Positions 27,188 to 34,885 of a DNA stretch of 64,000 nucleotides are shown here, in pieces. The translations under genes were made by a program, and so were the position numbers. Within the stretch, counting starts at the first letter, position 1. Each line of letters opens with the position of its first letter. Source of the DNA: JBKCUI01 sp052161625. GTDB taxonomy: Bacteria; Planctomycetota; Planctomycetia; Pirellulales; Pirellulaceae. Location of the stretch: assembly GCA_052161625.1 (NCBI GenBank), contig CP197412.1; one strand, 5' to 3'. The notes beneath the pieces were generated by a model. That model saw only the letters and a program-made list of their open reading frames with translations, had not been told where the DNA came from and did not search any database.

Positions 27188-28468
27188 ATGACTGGACTGC
27201 CGATGTCGCACAAAACCTCCTTAGAAATGCAAGAATTCCCTTCCTCTTCGGAGGTTCGTCGGACGCTTCGTAGCCACATGCCGGTGACATGTGAGTGGGC
27301 TTACTTCGACCACGCTGCGGTCGCGCCTCTCCCCTCTGTCGCTGCAGAGGCAGGGAGAGTTTTCTTGAGTCAAGCCGAGAAGAGCGGGGATTGTTCCTGG
27401 CCGGAATGGTCGGCGATCGCAGCCCGGCTTCGCGGAAGCGCGGCTGCGCTCATCCAGTGCGATGCCGACGAAATCGCCTTGGTCCCCAACACCACCTTTG
27501 CGATCAACCTCATCGCTTCGGCATTCCCATGGTTCTCCTCCAACTCCAGTTCCGCCCTGCCTAATGTTGCGCGGCCCAATGTTGCCCGGCCCAATGTTGT
27601 AGTCATCGAGAATGAGTTTTCGAGCAATTTGCTCCCCTGGCTGGAGCTCTCTCGGTCGGGGGTCGAGGTTCGCGTGGTGCCGGTCGATCCATCGGGTATC
27701 GTGTCGCTCGATGGCTTGGCTGAACGAATCGATTCGGCGACGCGACTGGTGAGCATCAGTTGGGTTGGCTACTCGTCCGGCTATCGAATCGATTTGCCAA
27801 AGGTGTGCGACCTGGTTCACTCCAGGGGTGCCGAGCTTTTCTTGGATGCGATCCAGGGATTGGGAGTGTTTTCATGCGATGTGTCCCAACTCCCTATCGA
27901 CTACTTGGCGGCCGATGGACACAAATGGTTGCTAGGGCCCGAAGGAGCCGGGCTTCTTTACATCCGCCGTGAAAGACTCGCAAAGCTGGAGAATCGCATG
28001 GTGGGTTGGAACTCGGTACAAGGAGCACATCGGTTTCAAAATGCCGAGGTTCAATTCAAATCCGATGCCTCGCGGTTTGAAGGAGGTTCAGCCAATCATC
28101 TTGGTATCGTCTGTTTGGAAGCGAGCTTGCGGCTTCTTTTAGACCTTGGCGTCCATCAAGCCGGCAACGGGGTTGCGGCAGCGGTTCTGGAGAATGCCGA
28201 CTGCATCGAAGAGTCCCTGCGAAGCTTGGGAGCGATCGTGCATCGGGATAAGGAAACAGCAGACCGATTATCCACACATTGCAGCGGAATCGTTTCCTTC
28301 GAGATCGCAGGGAAGGATCCGCAAGCGATTCGGAACGCACTTATTCGGAACAAAGTGGTTACAAGTGTTCGTCATGGACGTTTGCGCGTCGCAACGCATG
28401 CCTACAATAACGCGGAAGACGTTCAGCGGCTTTGCGATGCGATTCGGTCCCAAATACTCGATAACTAG
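27188..28468 (+). CDS. class V aminotransferase / cysteine desulfurase-like protein
   Basis: PLP-dependent fold type I enzyme, 426 residues from the ATG at 27188 (a later ATG at 27203 or a start near 27095 are alternatives). 'YFDHAAVAPLPS' opens the fold and the Schiff-base Lys is K246 in 'ADGHKWLLGPEGAGLLY'. No cysteine-desulfurase active-site Cys loop (SSGSAC) is seen, so isopenicillin-epimerase- or kynureninase-like activity is as likely as desulfuration. A 15-bp tandem repeat adds 'NVARP' copies after residue ~125. The stop codon sits inside another exact 15-bp tandem duplication. Confidence 0.82.
   Translation: MTGLPMSHKTSLEMQEFPSSSEVRRTLRSHMPVTCEWAYFDHAAVAPLPSVAAEAGRVFLSQAEKSGDCSWPEWSAIAARLRGSAAALIQCDADEIALVPNTTFAINLIASAFPWFSSNSSSALPNVARPNVARPNVVVIENEFSSNLLPWLELSRSGVEVRVVPVDPSGIVSLDGLAERIDSATRLVSISWVGYSSGYRIDLPKVCDLVHSRGAELFLDAIQGLGVFSCDVSQLPIDYLAADGHKWLLGPEGAGLLYIRRERLAKLENRMVGWNSVQGAHRFQNAEVQFKSDASRFEGGSANHLGIVCLEASLRLLLDLGVHQAGNGVAAAVLENADCIEESLRSLGAIVHRDKETADRLSTHCSGIVSFEIAGKDPQAIRNALIRNKVVTSVRHGRLRVATHAYNNAEDVQRLCDAIRSQILDN
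27563..27600 (+). repeat. 15-bp in-frame tandem repeat
   Basis: Unit aatgttgcgcggccc at 27563-27577, a one-mismatch copy at 27578-27592 and a partial third copy. It encodes repeated N-V-A-R-P inside the aminotransferase, in a place where the fold would have a surface loop. Confidence 0.85.
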
Positions 28469-28487
28469 ATCTTCGATAACTAGATCT
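28458..28487 (+). repeat. exact 15-bp tandem duplication over a stop codon
   Basis: Unit tcgataactagatct occurs twice back to back (28458-28472, 28473-28487). The first copy contains the stop codon of the aminotransferase gene, so the duplication placed a spare stop downstream. Confidence 0.9.
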
Positions 28488-28596
28488 TTGAGAAGTTGGG
28501 TATCGATGGACTCGTAGGCTGCCCCCGCGCGATACCATTGCGTTGGCGCGTCACTTTATTTTTCTTTCACGAGTCCTTTTCCCACACCGACTTCTT

Positions 28597-29364
28597 ATGA
28601 GCCAGTTTTCACCGACCAATCCTTACAACGCTTCGGTCGCTTCCAATTTCGACGCGAAGGCGACGGATCAAACCCTTGGAGGCTTTACCAAGTTTCTATT
28701 GATCATGTTTGTTGTCTTTGGAGTGCTCGGCGTTGCAGGTGGTTGCATCGGTTTGGTGCAGACAATCGGTGCCCTGGCGGTGACGAGCACGGCAGCCGGA
28801 GTCGGGGGCAATGCCGACGGCGATGCGGCGGATGCCGGTGCGACAGATGCCGGTGCGATGGTGGAAGGGGATGGGGCTGCGGAAGCGGAAGGTGACGCGG
28901 ACGGAGCGGCTTTGGATGACATGGATGACGAAGAGCGCGTGAGACGGATCACCGAAGCGGCCCAGAATGCGTTCCCCGGTGCCATGGCGATTCAGATCGC
29001 TTTGCAACTGGTGAGTATGATCGTTTCGGTGTTGATGTTGCTGGGAGGGATCTTTGGATTGCAACGCAAGAAGATCGGAGCGAGTTTGGTGCGAGGCACC
29101 TCCGCCTTCATGATTCCTTTCAAAATGGTCGAGTCGGGCGTCGGTGGATATGTAACGTGGAAAGTCATGGAGATCGGTAAAGACGAGTTTGGTCGCGAAC
29201 TGAATCGACAAGGAGCCCCGGATTTCGATCCCGCGGCGTTCTTCCAAATCATCGCCGTCGCGGCACTCGCTGGGATCATCATCTGGGGATTGGTGCTCAT
29301 TGGGTTCTATTTGATTGCCTTCCTGCACATGGGCAAAGCCTCGGTGAGTTCGAAGTTCGAATAG
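28597..29364 (+). CDS. membrane protein with Ala/Asp/Gly-rich acidic loop
   Basis: A 255-residue protein of no recognised family. It has a polar N-terminus, a hydrophobic helix (about 33-58), then a low-complexity acidic stretch (about 65-110, rich in D, A, G and E), then three more helices (about 130-155, 170-185 and 210-240). The arrangement suggests an integral membrane protein with one exposed acidic loop. The ATG at 28597 is chosen over one at 28543 because it begins the polar 'MSQFSPTNPYNAS' region common in similar planctomycete membrane proteins. Confidence 0.65.
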   Translation: MSQFSPTNPYNASVASNFDAKATDQTLGGFTKFLLIMFVVFGVLGVAGGCIGLVQTIGALAVTSTAAGVGGNADGDAADAGATDAGAMVEGDGAAEAEGDADGAALDDMDDEERVRRITEAAQNAFPGAMAIQIALQLVSMIVSVLMLLGGIFGLQRKKIGASLVRGTSAFMIPFKMVESGVGGYVTWKVMEIGKDEFGRELNRQGAPDFDPAAFFQIIAVAALAGIIIWGLVLIGFYLIAFLHMGKASVSSKFE

Positions 29365-29384
29365 TTCGTTCTGGCTGTTCGACG

Positions 29385-29419
29385 ACGTCGAGATAGCACG
29401 TCGAGATAGCACGTCGAGA
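29385..29419 (+). repeat. 13-bp tandem repeat upstream of coaD
   Basis: Unit acgtcgagatagc at 29385-29397 and 29398-29410, then a 9-bp partial copy. It lies 14 bp before the coaD start codon, so it could affect leader length or spacing. Confidence 0.9.
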
Positions 29420-29432
29420 AAGAGAATTCAGC

Positions 29433-29942
29433 ATGGTTCTTCGACCTCAGATCGCCGTCTACACCGGCTCCTTTGATCCGGTCACGCTGGGACATCTCCA
29501 TATCATCGAAAGAAGTGCGCAGCTGTATGAAGCGCTGATCATTGGGATCGGTGTGAATTCCGCGAAGCAATCGTTGTTCGATACCGAGGAACGTTTGGAA
29601 CTTCTCCGATTGGTGACATCGCACTTGCCGCATGTGCGCATCGAAGCCTTCGATGGGCTGGCGGTCGACTTTGTGCGAAGCGTCGGGGCGAAAGTCATGG
29701 TTCGCGGCGTAAGGCCTTTGACCGATATCGCCGGCGAGTTCACGATGATGATGGCGAATCGTCAGTTGGATCCCGAAATCGAAACCGTCTTCTTGATGGC
29801 GGACGAGGAATACGCTCACGTATCCAGTTCCTTGATCAAGCAGATTGCTGCGCTCGGGCACGGCAGGTCACTGGAACGGTTCGTTCCCGTCTCCGTGATT
29901 GAGCCACTGATGAAGAAGATGAGAGCGACCGGCTCTCGATGA
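29433..29942 (+). CDS. coaD: phosphopantetheine adenylyltransferase
   Basis: Transfers AMP from ATP to 4'-phosphopantetheine in coenzyme A synthesis. The 169-residue protein has the nucleotidyltransferase motif 'YTGSFDPVTLGHLHIIERS' with the T/HxGH-like 'TLGH', 'VRGVRPLTD' and 'HVSSSLIKQIAALG'. Length is normal. The stop overlaps the next gene's start as ATGA. Confidence 0.95.
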   Translation: MVLRPQIAVYTGSFDPVTLGHLHIIERSAQLYEALIIGIGVNSAKQSLFDTEERLELLRLVTSHLPHVRIEAFDGLAVDFVRSVGAKVMVRGVRPLTDIAGEFTMMMANRQLDPEIETVFLMADEEYAHVSSSLIKQIAALGHGRSLERFVPVSVIEPLMKKMRATGSR

Positions 29943-31252
29943 TCGTGGGCGCGCGTTGGGATGGCAGCAGGTCGGAGCCGAACGGGCGTCCTCGCGGGAT
30001 GGGACGCCCCTACGACCCCCATGAAGGCATGATGTGGGAGCGTGGTGAAGGAGTCTATCTTTGGGCATCGGATGGCAGACGCTATCTCGATTGCATTTCG
30101 GGCTATTCCGCCAACAACTTGGGGCATGCACATCCGGAGCTTGTTCGTGTCGTGTCGGAACAAGCGGCTCGGGGTGCTCATTTTCCCGGCGGTGAGAGCC
30201 AAATCCGACGTCAGTTAGAGAGCGTGTTGACGGAACGAACTCAGGAACAGCTGCCCGATGCTCATGCACACGCATTGGGCTCGGAGTTGGGTGTATGGCT
30301 CTCGACGACGGGCGCGCGTGCGATCGAGGTAGCTTGGAAGATCGCGTTCGCATCTCGATCCGGAGGTGTCGTTCGTTTCGACTTGGGCTACCACGGACGA
30401 TCCTTGGGGGCAAGCTTGCTAAGCGATACGCGTCGCAGCGGCCTGGTTGAAAATTGGACCACGGACGAGTCGATTGCGGTGCGAGCGATTCCGTTCCCTC
30501 GCAGGAGCGACGGGCAATCGCTGGAGAACGCGTGTGAAGGGAGTTTGCAGATCTTCGCAAGGCTGTTGGATCGAGAGGCGCATCGGTTGTCGATGCTCCT
30601 TATCGAGCCAGCGATCGGCGCGCGAGGATATTACTTCGCACCCTCTTGGTATTACCGCAGGTTGGTGGAGATGGCTCGCGACGCGGGGCTGCTGGTGATC
30701 AGTGACGAGATCCAAATGGGGCTGGGGCGGATCGCAGCGTGGTCTGGAGCGACAGCTGCGGGATGGTTGCCCGATATGTGGGTGTTTGGCAAGTCGCTGG
30801 GTGGTGGGCTGGTGCCGATCTCAGCCGTGGTAGGTACCAAGCGTTGTCTCGACGCGATGGAGCCACATTTGGAGTCGGAGACATTCGCGGCGCATCCGTT
30901 TTCGTGCGCGATTGCTTGCCAGGTGCTTGGGTTGCTTCGAGAATCCGATCTCGCCTCTCGTTCCGAACGGCTGCACGAAGGCCTCCGTCGAGGACTTGTG
31001 AAGTTCCTTCCGGTGGGGAGTGTGGTAGGGAGTGGAAGTGCCAGTGCGATTGATTTCGCGGCCCTCGATTCGTCGCGCGCCGCGGCGGATGGGGCGCGTC
31101 GATTTGTGATCGCCGCGCGCGACTTGGGGGCGCTTTTGCATTTAACCGGGCCGGATCGAGATCGAGTCGCTATCATTCCACCGTTGGTAGTGAGCGAGTC
31201 GGAAATGGACGAGATACAAAAGATATTGAGAGCTGCTTGGGAAGCGATTTAG
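29939..31252 (+). CDS. class III (omega) aminotransferase
   Basis: PLP enzyme of the acetylornithine/ornithine/GABA aminotransferase family, 437 residues. 'LDCISGYSANNLGHAHPEL' opens the core, 'ISDEIQMGLGR' gives the PLP-ring Asp, and the Schiff-base Lys is K285 in 'FGKSLGGGLVP'. The usual 'SGSEANE' stretch reads 'TTGARAIEVA', still compatible with PLP phosphate binding. The first ~20 residues are not conserved-looking, so an internal ATG (30000 region, 'MGRPYDPHEG') could be the start. Substrate unknown. It overlaps coaD by 4 bp. Confidence 0.85.
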   Translation: MIVGARWDGSRSEPNGRPRGMGRPYDPHEGMMWERGEGVYLWASDGRRYLDCISGYSANNLGHAHPELVRVVSEQAARGAHFPGGESQIRRQLESVLTERTQEQLPDAHAHALGSELGVWLSTTGARAIEVAWKIAFASRSGGVVRFDLGYHGRSLGASLLSDTRRSGLVENWTTDESIAVRAIPFPRRSDGQSLENACEGSLQIFARLLDREAHRLSMLLIEPAIGARGYYFAPSWYYRRLVEMARDAGLLVISDEIQMGLGRIAAWSGATAAGWLPDMWVFGKSLGGGLVPISAVVGTKRCLDAMEPHLESETFAAHPFSCAIACQVLGLLRESDLASRSERLHEGLRRGLVKFLPVGSVVGSGSASAIDFAALDSSRAAADGARRFVIAARDLGALLHLTGPDRDRVAIIPPLVVSESEMDEIQKILRAAWEAI

Positions 31253-31270
31253 CGAAAGAGGGGAAGACCG

Positions 31271-32086
31271 ATGTTTTTGAGTGAGCCGCAATCGAGCAGT
31301 TACGACTGGAGATTCCAGCTGTTCGGATTTCCAGTGCGAGTGACGTGGTTGTTCTGGGCCTTCAGCGCGGCATTTGGATACACGCAGGCACGAGGGTTGC
31401 ACGACTCGTTCACGGCCATGAACGTGCCATCGAATTTTGCGTTGTTGCTTCTGATATGGGTGCTCTGCTCGTTTGTAAGCATTTTGGTACATGAGCTCGG
31501 TCATGCACTCGCCTTCCGATACTTTGGGATCGATGCGGAGATCGTTCTCTATCAAATGGGGGGATTGGCCATTCCTGGAGCAGGTCTTTTGTGGGCGCGG
31601 CAGGGAAGGAGAACGAGGCTTACGCATGCCAATCATCTGGTGATCTCGGCGGCCGGCCCTGCCATTCAGATCGCATTGGGAGTGTTGGTAGGTGCAATCG
31701 CGATCGGTTGTGGTATTCCGGTGTGGATGTTTAGCGATATCGCAGGGAGATTAGGAGTGGAATGGATTCGACTACCTCTTCCATCCAATGCGTACTCGTA
31801 CTGCGCGATCAACTTTCTGGTCAGCTGTAGCATTTGGTGGGCCCTCTTCAATTTGCTGCCTGTGTATCCACTCGATGGTGGTCAGATTGCGCGGCATCTG
31901 ATCGGCATCGTGATGCGGCGCGACGGACTACAAGAAGCCTGCATGCTCGGAGTGATCGTGGGTGCTTTGGTAGCCGTTTGGTTTTATCAAACCGGAGGAG
32001 GCCCGATTGGAACCTTGTTCTTCGCTTCGTTGGCGTACTCCAATTGGCAGATGCTGCAACAGGGAAGAGGTGGTTCTGTCTGGTAA
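31271..32086 (+). CDS. M50 site-2-type intramembrane metalloprotease
   Basis: A 271-residue membrane protein. The zinc motif HELGH is at H74-H78 within a hydrophobic helix, and the distal ligand motif 'VYPLDGGQI' has D202 ('NLLPVYPLDGG'). This is the short, PDZ-less form of the S2P family. It has a GH-type RBS-containing 18-bp gap after the aminotransferase. In other bacteria short S2P proteins cleave membrane anchors of regulators; no candidate substrate is adjacent. Confidence 0.88.
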   Translation: MFLSEPQSSSYDWRFQLFGFPVRVTWLFWAFSAAFGYTQARGLHDSFTAMNVPSNFALLLLIWVLCSFVSILVHELGHALAFRYFGIDAEIVLYQMGGLAIPGAGLLWARQGRRTRLTHANHLVISAAGPAIQIALGVLVGAIAIGCGIPVWMFSDIAGRLGVEWIRLPLPSNAYSYCAINFLVSCSIWWALFNLLPVYPLDGGQIARHLIGIVMRRDGLQEACMLGVIVGALVAVWFYQTGGGPIGTLFFASLAYSNWQMLQQGRGGSVW

Positions 32087-32840
32087 CGGTCTTCGAAGGG
32101 ACGTTGCGAGCAAGAATTTTTGAAATTTTTTTTACCGCATTCAACACGCTTCGAAGGGGATGGGAATCGATGGTGATCGCATGCCTCGCGATGTGCGAAG
32201 GGCGATCCATCCTCATCGATTCTCGAGGAGCGAAGCGATCGAACGCAGCGCGCGTTAGAGCGTGACGCATCGCGAACTCCAATCGGTTGTGGTGCAAGCA
32301 GATGCGTGGAACATTTTGCGGGACTTGGCGATCGTTGCGAGAGAATCAAGGAATTGCTTGGTCTGCGCGTCGAGGAACAATGCGAGCTGCGAACACATCG
32401 TTGCACCTATGAGACGAGGGAGCTTGTGAAAGGTCAAGAACTCGACTGTTCGACGGAGCGCATGGATGTGTGGCGCATGCATCAAAGCGATGCGCGAGCG
32501 AATGCATGGTGATCGATTCGCAATGTCGCGTGCGCTTGTTCAGCAAGTGAGAAGCGAGCGTGTGAGTGCGTGGAAAATTGGTTTCATTTATGTGGAAAAA
32601 TTGTCGAAAAGATGTTGCATTAAGTTTCGACTTTTATACAAATACGACATTGGATGTTGTTCCTTTGCGGAACCACCCCAGGCTTCCCTCGCAACGTATT
32701 GCGAGGAGGACATGATGTCAAAGTCGAGGCGAGTTCAACAAGGGATTTTTAGTATCGGTTGCTGAGACCAGACCGCCAACCAACTGCTTCTGGAAGGCGC
32801 ATCTGCAGCGACTAAGTTTCGCTTTTCGGAGGATATATCC
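32087..32840. other. 754-bp intergenic region without a recognisable gene
   Basis: No ORF here has family character. The first part is GC-rich with many short 'gatcg/gcgatgcg' words; from about 32570 it becomes clearly AT-rich up to about 32660, which fits a promoter zone for the lysine-rich gene downstream. A sequence 'tttatacaaat' (about 32633) could be a -10-like element, but no well-spaced -35 was found. A small RNA or long leader is possible. Confidence 0.35.
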
Positions 32841-33005
32841 GTGGCCAAGAAAAAAGCTGGAGCAACGAAGAAGGCTGCAACCAAGAAGAAGGTAGCCAAG
32901 AAGAAGGCTGCTAAGAAGAAGGCTGCACCAAAGAAGGCCGCAACCAAGAAGAAGGTTGCTAAGAAGAAGGCTGCTAAGAAGACGACCACCAAGTCTCCTT
33001 CCTAA
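32841..33005 (+). CDS. lysine-rich histone H1-like small protein
   Basis: A 54-residue protein from a GTG start at 32841 to a TAA at 33003-33005. Almost the whole chain is built from Ala/Lys units of the type 'AAKKK', 'ATKKK' and 'VAKKK', ending 'TTTKSPS', like the C-terminal tail of histone H1 and of bacterial HU/Hc1-type tails. A strong GGAGG (32828-32832) sits 8 nt before the GTG, and a perfect terminator follows 69 bp after the stop. DNA compaction or binding is inferred from composition. The opposite strand carries a longer open frame rich in Phe/Ala/Leu that is only its shadow. Confidence 0.82.
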   Translation: MAKKKAGATKKAATKKKVAKKKAAKKKAAPKKAATKKKVAKKKAAKKTTTKSPS

Positions 33006-33073
33006 TCAAACGTTGCTCTGCTCGGGCATCTGGCTTCTGCCGGAAATCTGCTCCAAGCAACTCAAATCAAAAG

Positions 33074-33105
33074 CCGTCGGTTGGCTTCCTTCCGACGGTT
33101 TTTTT
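33074..33105 (+). terminator. Rho-independent terminator of the lysine-rich gene
   Basis: Perfect 7-bp stem ccgtcgg / ccgacgg (33074-33080, 33092-33098), 11-nt loop, followed by seven T residues and preceded by AAAAG. Confidence 0.9.
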
Positions 33106-33247
33106 ATTGGCTGAAGGCTTGTTCAGCAACCCGGTTCTAAGAACAAGCATGCTTGCGTGCCCCTCAATGCTTGAGGTTGCATACCCTCGGAGACTGTCAA
33201 CGAATTGTTGACGAGCAGGTGGAATCGACCGCCTGTGGGCCCTCTTC

Positions 33248-33277
33248 GTTTAACAGTCAGCCGATAGGCGTACGCGT
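33248..33277 (+). repeat. left 30-bp inverted repeat of the RHS-tip segment
   Basis: This copy begins cgtttaacagtcagccg. Its inverse complement occurs at 36194-36223 with 27 of 30 positions identical by eye. The pair bounds a 2,976-bp segment. Confidence 0.75.
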
Positions 33278-33333
33278 CTGAATGCGCAAGCAGTTCACGA
33301 ATCGTCTCTTACGATTGGATCAACGAATCGACT

Positions 33334-33730
33334 AAGAAAGGTGCCTTCGCCTTTCGATCGATCGCATAGGTCTTTTAGTCCCGGTAGGGACGGCAGAGAA
33401 TAGCCCAGCCTTTCAAGGCTGGGTATGGGGATAATCATCGCGTCAGTCCCGTTAGGGACGAAAGAAAACGCGGCGAAACGGACGATGAGGCACCCACGCA
33501 ATCGGGGCGTTTACCAATCGCTTTGAAATGTATGCATCGTCACCAACGACACGGGAGCAACTCCGCGATCCTCCGCGTCCTCCGCGGTTGACCATCACCG
33601 ATTTCATACCAAAACAGCGAAAGCGATAGGTCGTGGGTAGTGCACTGGAGCAGCGGGGCGAAGAAGGGCTTACCGCGGAGATCGCGGAGAATCGCGGAGG
33701 GGGAATGATGAGGAATAGGAGATAGCCACC
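33334..33730 (+). repeat. ~397-bp direct repeat, copy A
   Basis: Nearly identical to 35531-35918 apart from scattered substitutions and small indels. It contains three palindromes: gtcccggtagggac (33378-33391), cccagcctttcaaggctggg (33404-33423) and gtcccgttagggac (33446-33459). A longer inverted repeat has arms at 33561-33588 and 33672-33699. The repeat ends 'aggagatagccacc' directly against the ATG at 33731, providing an AGGAG 9 nt before the start codon. No coding function is supported; the open frames it carries in both copies are incidental. Confidence 0.92.
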
Positions 33731-34882
33731 ATGCGTCTCGTGATCACTCGATTCGTTATCTCGCTGAGAATCCTCGGTTCGAAATCGCTACAAGCGGCGT
33801 TGGGATTGGTTACAATTGCTGCTATGCACCCCCAAAACGCCATGCTTGAAAAAGCTCCCGAGCTTTGCTCCGCGCGCCCCCGCACGGGAGAGCCAAACGC
33901 AACCTTCGGTTGCACCGAAGCTTCTACTCTTGCTTGGCCGTGCTTCCACGTGCACTCCATCCACGCCAGCGTTGGTCCGTCCCCTGATGAAGCCACCACT
34001 GCCACTTGGCACTACCAAAGAAACCAGCAGTACAGCATCACGGCAGTAACCACTTCTTCAGGCTCGGTCCTCTCGAGTTCCGCTATTAATAATCGCTACA
34101 CCTACACGGGACGTGAATGGGATCAGACGTTAGGCTTGTATCACTTCCGTGCCAGGTGGATGAGTGGGATCGCTGGACGGTTTATGGGGAGGGATCCGAT
34201 CGGGTATCGAGATGATGCTAATCTTACGAGATTTGTCAGAAACGCCACTTTTGTGGGAGCAGATCCTTACGGTCTTTCCGCCGAAAGACCTGGAGATGAT
34301 GATGCGAAAGCTAATGCGAATTCAGTGACAAATCCAACTTCTCCTACCGGATACACGGAAGTTCCGTGTGCCAGTTTCTCTAACCTTGAAGCGAGAACTT
34401 GGTGCTCGAAATACGGGGGGATATCGACACGACCTCGTTGCTATAGGAGTATTGCTAATCAAGTCAATCCATACGCCCCTCCCTTACCGATACTTGTTTG
34501 GGTGGTTTGCAAGGAGCATACATGTAACAATGGAGAATATGTAAATCCACAAACAAAGGTACACGGTTACTGCGATTATCCGCACTCATGCACTGAGATC
34601 GATTGCACGAAGTGTCCAGATAGAGAGCTGCTGGAAAGTGAACCTGCTGCATGGGCGAGGCGATGTCGTACAATCTCGTCATTGATTAAAACGGGAAGAA
34701 AATGTCTTAAGTCTCGAAATGACCTCCAGACTCAATGCTTCGGCGGCGTCACCGACGCCGGTCACGCGCAGGCAATTGCGGACGCAAAAGCGTCTGTTAA
34801 TTACTGCAAACAGAAGCACCAGCAATGTGGTTGCTGGGGAGCCGATATTGAGGCGCTCCCAAAAGTTTTGCCAATAAGATAA
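33731..34882 (+). CDS. orphan RHS C-terminal tip with cysteine-rich toxin-like domain
   Basis: A 383-residue protein with three parts. Residues 1 to ~85 show no family character and their DNA holds REP-like hairpins, suggesting fused non-coding sequence. Residues ~88-181 are the end of an RHS shell: 'NNRYTYTGREWD' (from 120), 'GLYHFRARWM', 'GRFMGRDPIGY', and the hinge 'DPYGLS' (D178). Residues 182-383 are a variable tip with about twenty cysteines, including 'CKEHTC', 'CTKCPD' and a C336-starting 'CFGGVTDAGH' block. In polymorphic toxin systems, the part after DPxGL is the toxin. There is no signal peptide, no YD-repeat shell and no secretion domain, so it may be a displaced tip or a silent cassette. 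Base composition is AT-richer than neighbours. Start is supported by the AGGAG of repeat A. Confidence 0.65.
   Translation: MRLVITRFVISLRILGSKSLQAALGLVTIAAMHPQNAMLEKAPELCSARPRTGEPNATFGCTEASTLAWPCFHVHSIHASVGPSPDEATTATWHYQRNQQYSITAVTTSSGSVLSSSAINNRYTYTGREWDQTLGLYHFRARWMSGIAGRFMGRDPIGYRDDANLTRFVRNATFVGADPYGLSAERPGDDDAKANANSVTNPTSPTGYTEVPCASFSNLEARTWCSKYGGISTRPRCYRSIANQVNPYAPPLPILVWVVCKEHTCNNGEYVNPQTKVHGYCDYPHSCTEIDCTKCPDRELLESEPAAWARRCRTISSLIKTGRKCLKSRNDLQTQCFGGVTDAGHAQAIADAKASVNYCKQKHQQCGCWGADIEALPKVLPIR
33851..33913 (+). repeat. two perfect hairpins inside the 5' part of the RHS-tip frame
   Basis: aaagctcccgagcttt (33851-33866) and gcaaccttcggttgc (33899-33913) are perfect short hairpins. They resemble REP-type intergenic sequence rather than native coding DNA. 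Confidence 0.6.
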
Positions 34883-34885
34883 AAC

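Noticed and set aside
32735..32992. Phe/Ala/Leu-rich 'membrane protein' on the minus strand
   Set aside because: It is the antisense of the Lys/Ala repeats; the plus strand has the RBS, stop and terminator in the right places.
33295..33501. Open frames within the direct repeats (also 35417-35698)
   Set aside because: They are similar only because the DNA repeats are; the frames contain palindromes and differ in length, so they are not supported as genes.
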